Assembly: GCA_003450125.1 (NCBI GenBank)
Contig: DMFR01000102.1
Location: 12,211-21,905, forward strand
From: Prolixibacteraceae bacterium
Lineage (GTDB): Bacteria > Bacteroidota > Bacteroidia > Bacteroidales > Prolixibacteraceae
DNA: 9,695 bases
Direction: 5' to 3'
Shown here: piece by piece, positions 1 through 7,231 of the stretch
How the letters are laid out: each line of letters starts with the position of its first letter
Position numbering within the stretch: the stretch's first letter is position 1
The notes under the pieces: generated by a model
Seen by the model: the letters and a program-made list of their open reading frames with translations, nothing else
Database searches by the model: none
Told to the model about the DNA's origin: nothing
Program-made: the position numbers and the translations under genes

Positions 1-24
1 TGGCATTATGGCATTATGGCATTT
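1..24. repeat. 8-bp tandem repeat (TGGCATTA), about 3 copies, at window edge
   Basis: Two perfect copies of TGGCATTA (1-8, 9-16) are followed by a third copy with one mismatch at its last base (17-24). The array may continue beyond the left edge. On the minus strand, the direction of mprF transcription, the unit reads ATGCCATA, so every unit carries an ATG. Because the period is 8, successive ATGs fall in different frames. The first two would each stop after two codons (ATG CCA TAA), while the one nearest the edge stays open. The array starts 21 bp past the mprF stop codon. Whether it is a phase-variable repeat, a start region of the next gene or a chance array cannot be decided here. Confidence 0.6.
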
Positions 25-44
25 TGATTACTTGTGAATTTTAT

Positions 45-2633
45 TTAACTCCCTTCTGAAACCCTTTTTATGGCATTGGGCAATTGAATCAAATGATAAT
101 TGTGACTGTAAATCAGGAATTTTTGTTCCCATGTGGGAAAGAACTTCTCTTTGTATTTGCGTAAGCCTTTAAAATTGCCGAAAGCTTTTAAGTTTTCATA
201 GGCATATTTAACGGCTTTCTCCGTCAGGTTGACCCCTTCTACCCCTGAAAGTGGTGCAAGACCCAGATTCACTGATTGAAATCCTTGTTGTTTCAAATAG
301 AGAAGCGTATTGACCATCAGCATATCCAATACCCCATGAGGAGCATCGCAGCTCTTTCTTACCATGTCATAAGTGGCTTCTCCGGCGGCATAATCAGGAA
401 TAATATTCAGGAAAGCATAGACCTTTTCTTCTTTATCCTCCAGGGTGATAATCGTTTGGTTTTTAAGGATACCACTGTCAAAAACTCCTTGGCTAAAGGC
501 TATTTCTTTTCTGTTCAATCCCTCAAGCCAATCGTTTGATACCTGCTCCAGTTTCTGCAATAACCCTTCCTTAATGGGTGCGGTATATATTTTTGTTTCA
601 TATCCATCTGAAGTAAGCCGGTTAAGAGCATTGCGGGTGGGTTTCATTTTACCCCCTTCCAGAGAGAAGGTGGTCAGGTCAACAATGGCTTCCTCACCTA
701 CAGGAAGGCTCTTTTTACCCAACTTCTTGTATGATTCCAATGATTGCTGTGGAACCCGGTAATAAACGCTTACAAAGCCGTTTTCTTCACAAAATTGATC
801 GAAATCTTTTATTAATCTGATCATCATTTCTTCATCCTTGCAAACTGGGTTTTCCAGTACGATCGCAAAATGACGGGTAACCTTAAAGGAGATAAATCCT
901 TCCCTGTTTTCTGAGAAGAAAAAGAACTTATCGGGATAGGTTTTGAAATAGTCAAGGGGCGAGTTTCCGTACTTCTCAATAATGCTTTGGGCCAATTCCC
1001 TGTCTTCTTCCGTATTGTATGGGCTTGTAAAATAAGGCTTCAGCAAACTGAAAAAGATAAAACTCAAGACCAATCCACCCGAAGCATAAATGGTATAGAT
1101 GAAATTCTGGGCAAATACTGTTTTGGGTTCAAGGCCAGAGTCATCAAAGAGGAAAAACAAGCGAAAGATCGTTTTTACTGACTGCCAAAGGCTAAAATCA
1201 ATGCCGAAATGACGTTTTTCAATAAAGTAAAATCCCGTAGCCCCAAAGGCTAATAAGGCGATCACACTATATACCAAGACTAAATAGCTGATGCGCGTGA
1301 ATTTAGGGTGTGGTCTGAGCTGATAGAGCCTTCTGGTGTAAAGCAAAGACGAAAATGCAATAAATGCGATTATTGCTTCTTCATAATCAGCTCCTTTCAA
1401 TAAATGACCAACAAAAGAAAGGACTGTAATCACTAAACCTATATACCAGGATCTTTTGGAACCTTGCAAGAGAAATACACTTAGGATGACCAACAGTAAT
1501 CCAGAAACAAGTACGAAGCCATTGCTGGTGGTGATGATATCTTCAGGAATCAGACTTTCCATTACATGCAACCGCGTAGGTATTGCTGGTGTAACCGAAG
1601 AAATAATGTTGACTACCCCCAGGATGAATATGATTATTGCAGGTAGAATCCTTAGGATGACATTGTCTTTTTTGGTAATAAAACTAATCAGGCCTCCCAG
1701 TAAAGGGAGCCAGAATTCAAAGAAACGGTACAGTAAGGTAATGGTAGCTGCTGCAAGCAGGGGAAATCCAAATTGTCCTAAAATATAAGTTAAAGATACT
1801 TCAATGGCCCCTAGACCCCTCAGAAATGGAGAGGCTATCAATAGGATTACCATGACGATGTAACCAATAAATGCTGCAGGCCATGAGGCATCAAATCCAA
1901 GGGCACGCATGGCAACATACAAATGAATGATGCCTATAAATTCAATTACGGTGGATACAGCCAGGGTTTTTAAAACTTCTTTACGGTCGATCTTTTGCTC
2001 AATCATCTCGTCCAGAATAATCGCCATTGATGGCTTTATCTTTGACAACCAACGGTAAGTTTTGCCTTTTTTGGAAATGGAGAAGATAAAATAAATGAAA
2101 CTTGATGAGAGCAAAAGAAGGAATCCAAATCCCAATAGTTCTGTTTGCCGCAAATCGTAGGCGAGCATGGCATAACCCAATATTGGAATAGCTACCACGA
2201 CAACTGACAGGATGCCTATAATGGCAAAAAGGGTTGAAGCCAAATGAATCTGGGATTTGGTGGCTTTCTCACTCTTAATTTCATTGGTGAAAAACAGTAA
2301 GGATGAAAACCCACCGGCTGGAAGGAATACACTCACCAGGTTTCTTTTGAGAAATAACCTCACAGCTACCATCAAAGGTATTTTGTTCCCAAGGGCCCGG
2401 AAACTATGGACATACATCAGACCCTGAAGAAGGATATAGACGATCGTCAGGACTATTCCCAAAAATACATACCAGGGATTAGATTCAAGCAGTTGCCTGC
2501 GGATTTGTATTACTTCCAGATGCTCCTGGCTGATAAAAAACACTGCCATACCAATCATGGAGGCGGCTAAAATCAATTGCCATGAAAACTTGTTGTGGAA
2601 AATATTTGATATAAAGGTTTTGGCTTTTTGCAT
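45..2633 (-). CDS. mprF: MprF-type aminoacyl-phosphatidylglycerol synthase and flippase
   Basis: Integral inner-membrane protein of 862 residues, close to the roughly 840 of Staphylococcus aureus MprF. In the family, the C-terminal domain moves an amino acid (often Lys) from aminoacyl-tRNA to phosphatidylglycerol, and the N-terminal domain flips the product outward, lowering negative surface charge and sensitivity to cationic peptides. The N-terminal two thirds (about 15-535) is a series of hydrophobic segments with the conserved-looking FLPAGGFSS (103-111) and SPFLRGLGAIE (268-278). The C-terminal domain (about 545-850) has RNALNRL (667-673), SQGVFD (714-719), DAPHGVLD (763-770), LGLAPLSG (790-797) and NFKGLRKYKEKF (820-831). 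The usual GDPVG-like motif reads LENPVC (593-598). The ATG at 2633 has no Shine-Dalgarno sequence. A 55-bp AT-rich gap separates it from the upstream hydrolase gene, so it may be co-transcribed. The amino acid used cannot be read from the sequence. Confidence 0.93.
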   Translation of the reverse strand: MQKAKTFISNIFHNKFSWQLILAASMIGMAVFFISQEHLEVIQIRRQLLESNPWYVFLGIVLTIVYILLQGLMYVHSFRALGNKIPLMVAVRLFLKRNLVSVFLPAGGFSSLLFFTNEIKSEKATKSQIHLASTLFAIIGILSVVVVAIPILGYAMLAYDLRQTELLGFGFLLLLSSSFIYFIFSISKKGKTYRWLSKIKPSMAIILDEMIEQKIDRKEVLKTLAVSTVIEFIGIIHLYVAMRALGFDASWPAAFIGYIVMVILLIASPFLRGLGAIEVSLTYILGQFGFPLLAAATITLLYRFFEFWLPLLGGLISFITKKDNVILRILPAIIIFILGVVNIISSVTPAIPTRLHVMESLIPEDIITTSNGFVLVSGLLLVILSVFLLQGSKRSWYIGLVITVLSFVGHLLKGADYEEAIIAFIAFSSLLYTRRLYQLRPHPKFTRISYLVLVYSVIALLAFGATGFYFIEKRHFGIDFSLWQSVKTIFRLFFLFDDSGLEPKTVFAQNFIYTIYASGGLVLSFIFFSLLKPYFTSPYNTEEDRELAQSIIEKYGNSPLDYFKTYPDKFFFFSENREGFISFKVTRHFAIVLENPVCKDEEMMIRLIKDFDQFCEENGFVSVYYRVPQQSLESYKKLGKKSLPVGEEAIVDLTTFSLEGGKMKPTRNALNRLTSDGYETKIYTAPIKEGLLQKLEQVSNDWLEGLNRKEIAFSQGVFDSGILKNQTIITLEDKEEKVYAFLNIIPDYAAGEATYDMVRKSCDAPHGVLDMLMVNTLLYLKQQGFQSVNLGLAPLSGVEGVNLTEKAVKYAYENLKAFGNFKGLRKYKEKFFPTWEQKFLIYSHNYHLIQLPNAIKRVSEGS

Positions 2634-2688
2634 TTTAATTCTAAAAGTGATCAGTAATTTTTATGCGAAAGTACTAAGTTATTGTAAA

Positions 2689-3384
2689 CTATTGTACGAT
2701 CGTTTTTAAAAGTAAGTCAAAATTGTTATTATATCTGTGGTCGCCGGGCAAAATATGGGTTGTGAGATTCTTATTGCTTTTCAAGCTGTTTTTGAGTCTT
2801 AATTCTTCACTGTCTCCAAAAATACAAATTAATGGTAACTTATTTTTGGCAATTTCTGGTTCCAACTTGTATTTTCTGCTCAAATTTTCATTTTCTCCAA
2901 CCATATCGCTTAATTTGATTTCAAAATCAGTACTCGCAGAAGGCGAAATTAATACCATTCTGGATATTTTTTGTTGTAAATTGGCGGATAGAAACCTGGG
3001 GAGAAAAATACCTACATCTGCACCAAAGGAATAGCCTACGATGATCAGGGATGATTTTCCCCATGCTTTCATGTAATAGTTGCAAAGGTGTTCCATATCA
3101 TTGGCAAATACCTGAGGCGATTTCTCATCCCAGAAATATTTCCGGGTATTGAGCGCTACCATGCCATACCCCTTCTTTTCAAACTGCTGGGTCATTTGCT
3201 GGTTGAAATCATTCCAACCCCCGTCTCCAGTAAGATAGAGCACTAAAACCTCAAGACTGCCTTTTGTCTTGGATACTTCCAGGGGCAAGTCCTTTGCTGG
3301 ATTAACAACTTGGGAACTAGCATAAAAAGAAGATGTAAACATGAAAATTGGACAAATGATCATGTATCGTAAAGTCATTTTCAT
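2689..3384 (-). CDS. AcvB/VirJ-family secreted serine hydrolase, candidate aminoacyl-PG hydrolase
   Basis: Alpha/beta hydrolase of 231 residues in the bacterial virulence protein VirJ/AcvB family. Residues 1-24 form a probable signal peptide (MKMTLRY, then a hydrophobic stretch ending YASSQ), so it should act in the periplasm. Visible family motifs are LTGDGGW (51-57), GYSFGAD (117-123) with Ser119 as nucleophile, Asp191 in IFGDSEE, and His216 in PGDHRYNN. There is one hydrolase domain, as in VirJ; Agrobacterium AcvB has a longer N-terminal part. Agrobacterium AcvB hydrolyses lysyl-phosphatidylglycerol and is encoded beside the MprF homologue lpiA; here the next gene downstream is also mprF. 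That function is inference by family and context. I chose the ATG at 3384 because it starts a good signal peptide; an in-frame TTG at 3396 would add four residues. The gene lies 19 nt after rsmD, which suggests an operon. Confidence 0.85.
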   Translation of the reverse strand: MKMTLRYMIICPIFMFTSSFYASSQVVNPAKDLPLEVSKTKGSLEVLVLYLTGDGGWNDFNQQMTQQFEKKGYGMVALNTRKYFWDEKSPQVFANDMEHLCNYYMKAWGKSSLIIVGYSFGADVGIFLPRFLSANLQQKISRMVLISPSASTDFEIKLSDMVGENENLSRKYKLEPEIAKNKLPLICIFGDSEELRLKNSLKSNKNLTTHILPGDHRYNNNFDLLLKTIVQ

Positions 3385-3403
3385 TGAGCTTGGCAATAGT
3401 TAA

Positions 3404-3952
3404 TTATTCCCCTGTGATCTGGTTTTCAAATATGCTGAAATGCACACTGCCATACCGGCGTAATTCTTTAAAGGCAGGATGTTTGGAATAATCGAACTGG
3501 CCTGAATGTTCCAAAACAAATGTGCCTCCTGGTTTTAACAGGTTGTTTTTGAAAACAAGGTCAACAACCTCGGCAAACTTAGGATGATCATAGGGCGGAT
3601 CCGCAAAAATAAAATTGAACTGCTCTTTAATCCTGGCTGCAAAGACAAAAACATTGGATTTAACCACCCGGATGTGCTTTTCACCCAGCTTTTCAATCAC
3701 TTCCTTGATGAATTGCAGGTGGTTGGGGTTAATTTCAACGGCTGTAACATCGGAGCATCCATGAGAGGCCAATTCATAACTGATACTCCCTGTTCCCGAG
3801 AATAAATCGAGTGCCCGGATCGTTTCAAAATCAATTGAATTTTGAAGGATATTAAACAGGCTTTCTTTGGCCATGTCAGTGGTTGGCCTTGCTTTAAAAG
3901 TTTTGCCGGGACTGAATACCCTGCCTTTGTATTTTCCGCCAACTATCCGCAT
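3404..3952 (-). CDS. rsmD: 16S rRNA (guanine-966-N2)-methyltransferase RsmD
   Basis: SAM-dependent methyltransferase of 182 residues, the usual length for the family. RsmD methylates N2 of guanine 966 in 16S rRNA, in the 30S head near the P site. The N-terminal MRIVGGKYKGR and RPTTDMAKESLFNIL (22-36) are typical of RsmD. The SAM-binding motif is DLFSGTGS (49-56), followed by the acidic Glu73 (AVEIN). The catalytic motif of N2-guanine methyltransferases is DPPY (118-121). The tail contains RRYGSVHFSIF (165-175). Its ATG lies inside the 3' end of the upstream DUF3822 gene (10-nt overlap, TTTCAATGCGGATAG), so translational coupling is likely. This pairing with DUF3822 recurs in Bacteroidota. The downstream neighbours are membrane-lipid genes, with no obvious functional tie. 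Confidence 0.95.
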   Translation of the reverse strand: MRIVGGKYKGRVFSPGKTFKARPTTDMAKESLFNILQNSIDFETIRALDLFSGTGSISYELASHGCSDVTAVEINPNHLQFIKEVIEKLGEKHIRVVKSNVFVFAARIKEQFNFIFADPPYDHPKFAEVVDLVFKNNLLKPGGTFVLEHSGQFDYSKHPAFKELRRYGSVHFSIFENQITGE

Positions 3953-4788
3953 TGAAAAGAATTTAAGAGACTTACAAACTGATGTTTTTGAACCTTGTCA
4001 AAGGTATTGCTGTAGTAGAAATCCTCAGATGGTTTCAAAAAATGGACATTACTGATATACTTTTTGAGCTGTCGGATATAACCTGAATCATCGGCCACAT
4101 ATCCTCCAATTAATAGTTCATCGCGTTCGGGATCAATTTGCAAGGTATGACATATGTTTAAGGTGTAATACAAAAAATCGGATTCATTTTTGAAATAGAA
4201 ACTGTTGTATAAAACAATCTGCATGTCTTTGATCGCGATGATCCTGATATATTGCTTTTCAAAATTGATCATCAGGGTATTCTTTTTTTCATCCCGTTGA
4301 TCAACAGCTTTCGCTACAAGGGGAACTGATTTGTGCATGAAGGTGAATTCCGTGTACTTGCGGTTCAGCAAAGTCATTAATTCTTTGGGATAACTGAAAA
4401 TCACCTGTTGGTTGAACCCCGGTAGATCGTTTACAGCAATCTCTTCATTTCTGTTGATATCGTTGGTCAATTCAGCAATTCTGGCGACCAATTCCGAACC
4501 GTCATAGGCTTTTGGAATCAGCGTGGCTTTATTGGTCGAATAAATAACCGAAACCGATTGATAGGAAGCAGAAAGTTTATCTTCCAGTTCAAATACCGCT
4601 TCCATTTTCTTTGCCAGGAATTGTATTTTCCCAACAATTAGGGGAATATGCTGTATAACGATGAATTTCCTGGATATGATATCCAGGATACAAAAAGAAA
4701 ATCCATCAAGGCCAACCTGGATGGATAGTTGATATTCTGTAGCCCGGCTTAAATCGAAAGATTCATCAACAAAATTTAATTCATGCAT
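3943..4788 (-). CDS. DUF3822 family protein, function unknown
   Basis: Soluble-looking protein of 281 residues with no signal peptide or membrane segment. The N-terminus (DESFDLSRATEYQLSIQVGLDGFSFCILD, about 8-36) resembles the Bacteroidota-specific DUF3822 family, which has no assigned function. The layout suggests a duplicated actin/RNase H-like fold. A first half begins with LSIQVGLDGFSFCILD (21-36). A second half starts at NTLMINFEKQYIRIIAIKDMQIVLYNSF (170-197), followed by a helix and LLIGGY (225-230). This order (strand pair, 'LYNSF', long helix, 'L.IGG') recalls PilM/GspL-like actin folds; this is inference only, and I see no clear nucleotide-binding motif. It is the first gene of the leftward operon and overlaps rsmD by 10 nt, so a link to rRNA or ribosome work is possible but unproven. 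The start ATG at 4788 lacks a Shine-Dalgarno sequence. Confidence 0.85.
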   Translation of the reverse strand: MHELNFVDESFDLSRATEYQLSIQVGLDGFSFCILDIISRKFIVIQHIPLIVGKIQFLAKKMEAVFELEDKLSASYQSVSVIYSTNKATLIPKAYDGSELVARIAELTNDINRNEEIAVNDLPGFNQQVIFSYPKELMTLLNRKYTEFTFMHKSVPLVAKAVDQRDEKKNTLMINFEKQYIRIIAIKDMQIVLYNSFYFKNESDFLYYTLNICHTLQIDPERDELLIGGYVADDSGYIRQLKKYISNVHFLKPSEDFYYSNTFDKVQKHQFVSLLNSFQCG

Positions 4789-4824
4789 AAAAGAAAAGTA
4801 ATTCCTGGTTACCGATATTGTTTA

Positions 4825-4832
4825 CAAATTTA
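4825..4832 (-). promoter_or_regulatory. Candidate Bacteroidota -7 promoter box for the DUF3822-rsmD operon
   Basis: On the minus strand the bases read TAAATTTG, a perfect match to the Bacteroidota -7 consensus TAnnTTTG. The box ends 36 bp before the DUF3822 start codon, so transcription from it would give a leader of roughly 30 nt. No clear TTTG -33 box is visible at the usual spacing, and the region is AT-rich, so this is a modest call. The 90-bp divergent gap (4789-4878) must also hold the helicase promoter. The closest plus-strand candidate is the imperfect TATTTTAG at 4865-4872, which would leave almost no leader. Confidence 0.4.
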
Positions 4833-4878
4833 GAAAAATATAAATTAGAATCTTTGTTTTGTCGTATTTTAGCAGCAT

Positions 4879-6303
4879 ATGATTAAAAATCACATTCAAT
4901 CCGAAATAATTAGAAACCTGGGGAAGTTACCGACCCCCGGACAGGAAGCCCTTTGTCTGAAACTGGCTGATTTTATTGCAGAATCAAACCTGGATGCTAT
5001 CTTTCTGCTCAAAGGTTATGCCGGTACGGGTAAAACAACCCTGCTGAGTTCACTGGTAAAAACCTTCACCACTTTCAAATTTAACTCTGTCCTTTTGGCC
5101 CCCACAGGACGCGCGGCAAAAGTGCTCTCTTCATATGCAGGCAAAAATGCCTATACCATCCACAAAAACATCTACAGGCAACAGTCTTCCAGTGATGGGG
5201 CAGGACGATTTGTGCTGAATAAGAACCTGTGCAAAGACACTTTTTTTATTGTCGATGAAGCTTCCATGATTTCCAATTCAACGGGTGAAACTTCCATATT
5301 TGGATCAGGACGCTTGCTGGAAGACTTGATTGAATATGTCTATTCCGGTTCCAACTGCCGTCTTTTACTGGTGGGGGATACCGCTCAGCTTCCTCCCGTG
5401 GGCCTGGATGTAAGTCCTGCTTTGTCAAGAAATGAACTTGAATTTTATGACCGTGAGGTCCATGAGTATGAACTGACCGAAGTGGTCAGACAGGATCTGA
5501 ATTCTGGTATCTTATTCAATGCCACTTTTATTCGCAACCTGATAACCGATGGAAGTTATGAGTCGGGATACTTTCATCTGGAATGTAAACAATTTGAAGA
5601 TGTCCGTCGTGTTTCAGGTGCTGACCTGATCGAGGAAATCTCCACCTGTTACGACCGCTTCGGATTGATTGAAACCATTGTGGTCACCCGGTCCAATAAA
5701 CGCGCCAATAAGTTCAATGAAGGTATCCGCAGTTCAATTCTGTATAAGGAGGCTGATATATCAGTGGGTGACCTGATTATGATTGTAAAGAACAATTATT
5801 TCTGGTTGGAGGAAAATGAAATGATTGATTTTATTGCCAATGGGGACATTGCCGAAATCATCTCGATCCGTAAATACGAGGAATTGTATGGCTTTAAGTT
5901 CGCCAATGTAAGTCTTCGTCTGCTGGATTATCCGGACATTGAATTTGACTGCAAGATTATCCTCGATACCCTGGCTATTGAATCGGCTTCTCTGACCTCA
6001 GAACAGAACCGCAAACTCTTTGATGCCGTAGCTGAAGATTACATTGATATCCGAAATAAGAAAACCCGTTGGGAAAAGATAAAGGAGAATCCTTATTTCA
6101 ATGCCCTTCAGGTAAAGTTTGCCTATGCCGTTACCTGTCACAAGGCACAGGGAGGTCAATGGAAGGCTGTTTTTGTCGATCAGGGATACTTAACTGAAGA
6201 GATGCTCAATACAGAGTTCCTCAGGTGGATGTACACCGCTTTTACCCGTCCTACAGAGCGTTTGTACCTGGTCAATTTCAACAAGGAATTCTTCTTAGAG
6301 TAA
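4879..6303 (+). CDS. RecD-like superfamily 1 DNA helicase (ATP-dependent)
   Basis: Single-chain DNA helicase of 474 residues, related to the motor parts of RecD and phage T4 Dda. Motifs in order: Walker A GYAGTGKTT (46-54), Ia LAPTGRAAK (73-81), Walker B VDEAS (125-129), III GDTAQLPPVG (166-175), the arginine-bearing VVRQD (202-206), and the C-terminal 2A block VTCHKAQGGQW (418-428) with YTAFTRPTERLYLVN (452-466). All motor residues look intact. It is shorter than RecD2 (usually over 700 residues), lacking the long N-terminal region, and no recB or recC gene is in the window. It should act on DNA in replication or repair, probably with 5'-3' polarity as in RecD and Dda; that is inferred from the family. 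It is divergent from DUF3822, and its last 9 nt overlap the 3' end of rnz on the opposite strand. The start ATG at 4879 has no Shine-Dalgarno sequence. Confidence 0.9.
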   Translation: MIKNHIQSEIIRNLGKLPTPGQEALCLKLADFIAESNLDAIFLLKGYAGTGKTTLLSSLVKTFTTFKFNSVLLAPTGRAAKVLSSYAGKNAYTIHKNIYRQQSSSDGAGRFVLNKNLCKDTFFIVDEASMISNSTGETSIFGSGRLLEDLIEYVYSGSNCRLLLVGDTAQLPPVGLDVSPALSRNELEFYDREVHEYELTEVVRQDLNSGILFNATFIRNLITDGSYESGYFHLECKQFEDVRRVSGADLIEEISTCYDRFGLIETIVVTRSNKRANKFNEGIRSSILYKEADISVGDLIMIVKNNYFWLEENEMIDFIANGDIAEIISIRKYEELYGFKFANVSLRLLDYPDIEFDCKIILDTLAIESASLTSEQNRKLFDAVAEDYIDIRNKKTRWEKIKENPYFNALQVKFAYAVTCHKAQGGQWKAVFVDQGYLTEEMLNTEFLRWMYTAFTRPTERLYLVNFNKEFFLE

Positions 6304-7224
6304 CTTTTTTTCGACATCAATCACATCGCCCTCAGCAATGGCCCTTGTCTGGGGAAAAATCTTTATTGCTTCCTCTAAAATAGGGCTGTTGTCTTTGTAC
6401 CTGGCCGAGAAATGTCCAATGAGCAATTTTCCCACTTGTGCCCTAAGTGCAACTGTAGCCGCATCTTTTCCTGTGGAGTGGTAAGTAATATTGGCCAATT
6501 CCTGGTTATCTTCTGCAAAAGTGGCCTCGTGATAAAGTAAATCAACATTTCGGACCGATTCAATATATGACTCATCTATCCGGGTATCGCTGCAAAAGGC
6601 AAATGAACGTGCCTTATAATGGTAAATAGTCAGTTCGGAATGTGGAATGACTCTTCCGTCACTGGTGATAAAATCGCCCCCTTCCTTGATCCGTTGCCGT
6701 TCACGGATGGGAATATTGTATTCCTCTAATTTCTGTTTCTTTAAATTGGGCAACACCGGTTTCTCTTCAAACCTGAAGCCACAAGTAGGAATACGGTGAG
6801 ATAAGGGAAAGGAATATATGGTCACTTTCTTGTCTTCATAAATCATCTGTACACTCTTGAAATTCAAGGGATGGTAGATAATCCTGAAAGGGATTTCATC
6901 CGCATAAAGAAAATTCACTTGTGCAGAAAGGTATTTCTGAAGTTCCGAATGCGAATAGATGTGCAGATCCTTGTCGCGTCCCAGCAATATCATGGTTGAA
7001 ATAAGGCCTATCAATCCAAATATATGGTCTCCGTGAAGGTGAGTAATGAATATGCGATCAATTTTAGAAAAACCGATCTTGTATTTTCTCATTTGTGTTT
7101 GGGTACCTTCCCCGCAGTCGATCAAAAAAAACCGCCCAAGTACATTGAGTACCTGGGCGGTTGGATATCTGTTTGATGTAGGTAATGCAGAACTAGTGCC
7201 GAGTATGGTCAGTTGAAAAGACAT
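6295..7224 (-). CDS. rnz: Ribonuclease Z (tRNA 3' processing endonuclease)
   Basis: Metallo-beta-lactamase nuclease of 309 residues, the normal length for the short (RNase Z^S) form. It cuts tRNA precursors 3' of the discriminator base. Zinc-binding and catalytic residues are visible: THLHGDH (61-67), His143 in SHRIPTCGF, Asp213 in CSDTR, His249 in YHSTG, and His271 in GHFSARY. LIDCGEGTQ (34-42) and YHEATF (231-236) are also family-typical. The stretch of about 153-190, rich in charged residues, lies where the tRNA-clamping flexible arm sits in the family. The gene follows the STAS gene by 17 nt and is probably transcribed with it. Its 5' coding region contains a terminator-like hairpin, described separately. 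The 3' end overlaps the convergent helicase gene by 9 nt. No Shine-Dalgarno sequence precedes the ATG at 7224. Confidence 0.95.
   Translation of the reverse strand: MSFQLTILGTSSALPTSNRYPTAQVLNVLGRFFLIDCGEGTQTQMRKYKIGFSKIDRIFITHLHGDHIFGLIGLISTMILLGRDKDLHIYSHSELQKYLSAQVNFLYADEIPFRIIYHPLNFKSVQMIYEDKKVTIYSFPLSHRIPTCGFRFEEKPVLPNLKKQKLEEYNIPIRERQRIKEGGDFITSDGRVIPHSELTIYHYKARSFAFCSDTRIDESYIESVRNVDLLYHEATFAEDNQELANITYHSTGKDAATVALRAQVGKLLIGHFSARYKDNSPILEEAIKIFPQTRAIAEGDVIDVEKKLL
7124..7162 (-). terminator. Intrinsic-terminator-like hairpin plus U-tract inside rnz
   Basis: Read on the minus strand (RNA sense of rnz), positions 7162-7149 pair with 7143-7130. The stem is 14 bp with one G-U wobble (7153/7139) and includes the GC-rich core CCGCCCA/UGGGCGG. 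The loop is UCAAU (7148-7144). Six U residues follow directly (7129-7124). This is the shape of a rho-independent terminator, yet it lies in the reading frame about 63-101 nt after the rnz start codon (codons 21-34, encoding TAQVLNVLGRFF). Translating ribosomes would be expected to unfold it, so it could act as an attenuator that stops poorly translated transcripts. Function is inference; the structure is seen. Confidence 0.5.
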
Positions 7225-7231
7225 AGCGTAG

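Noticed and set aside
276..1788. Plus-strand open frames within the mprF region
   Set aside because: They lie opposite a well-conserved gene, overlap one another and show no recognisable domains; they are antisense shadows.
2634..2688. Separate promoter for mprF in the 55-bp gap (minus-strand TACTTTCG and an upstream GTTTACAA shared with 4820-4827)
   Set aside because: The -7 match has a mismatch, the spacing to any -33-like box is too short, and an 8-mer shared twice in AT-rich gaps is weak evidence.
3385..3396. TTG start giving a 235-residue hydrolase
   Set aside because: The in-frame ATG at 3384 gives a typical signal peptide start, while the TTG adds only four residues (PSS-type) and is a rarer start codon.
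4865..4872. TATTTTAG as the helicase -7 box
   Set aside because: One mismatch to TAnnTTTG, no -33 box at the right distance, and it would leave almost no leader before the ATG at 4879.
6301..6312. A AAA AAG slippery heptamer near the end of rnz, in the correct phase for -1 frameshifting
   Set aside because: A slip would add only about eight residues, no downstream structure is evident, and A-runs are common in AT-rich Lys codons.
6688..6708. ATCCGT/ACGGAT inverted repeat inside rnz
   Set aside because: Six base pairs with an 8-nt loop, in coding sequence and without a U-tract; likely chance.
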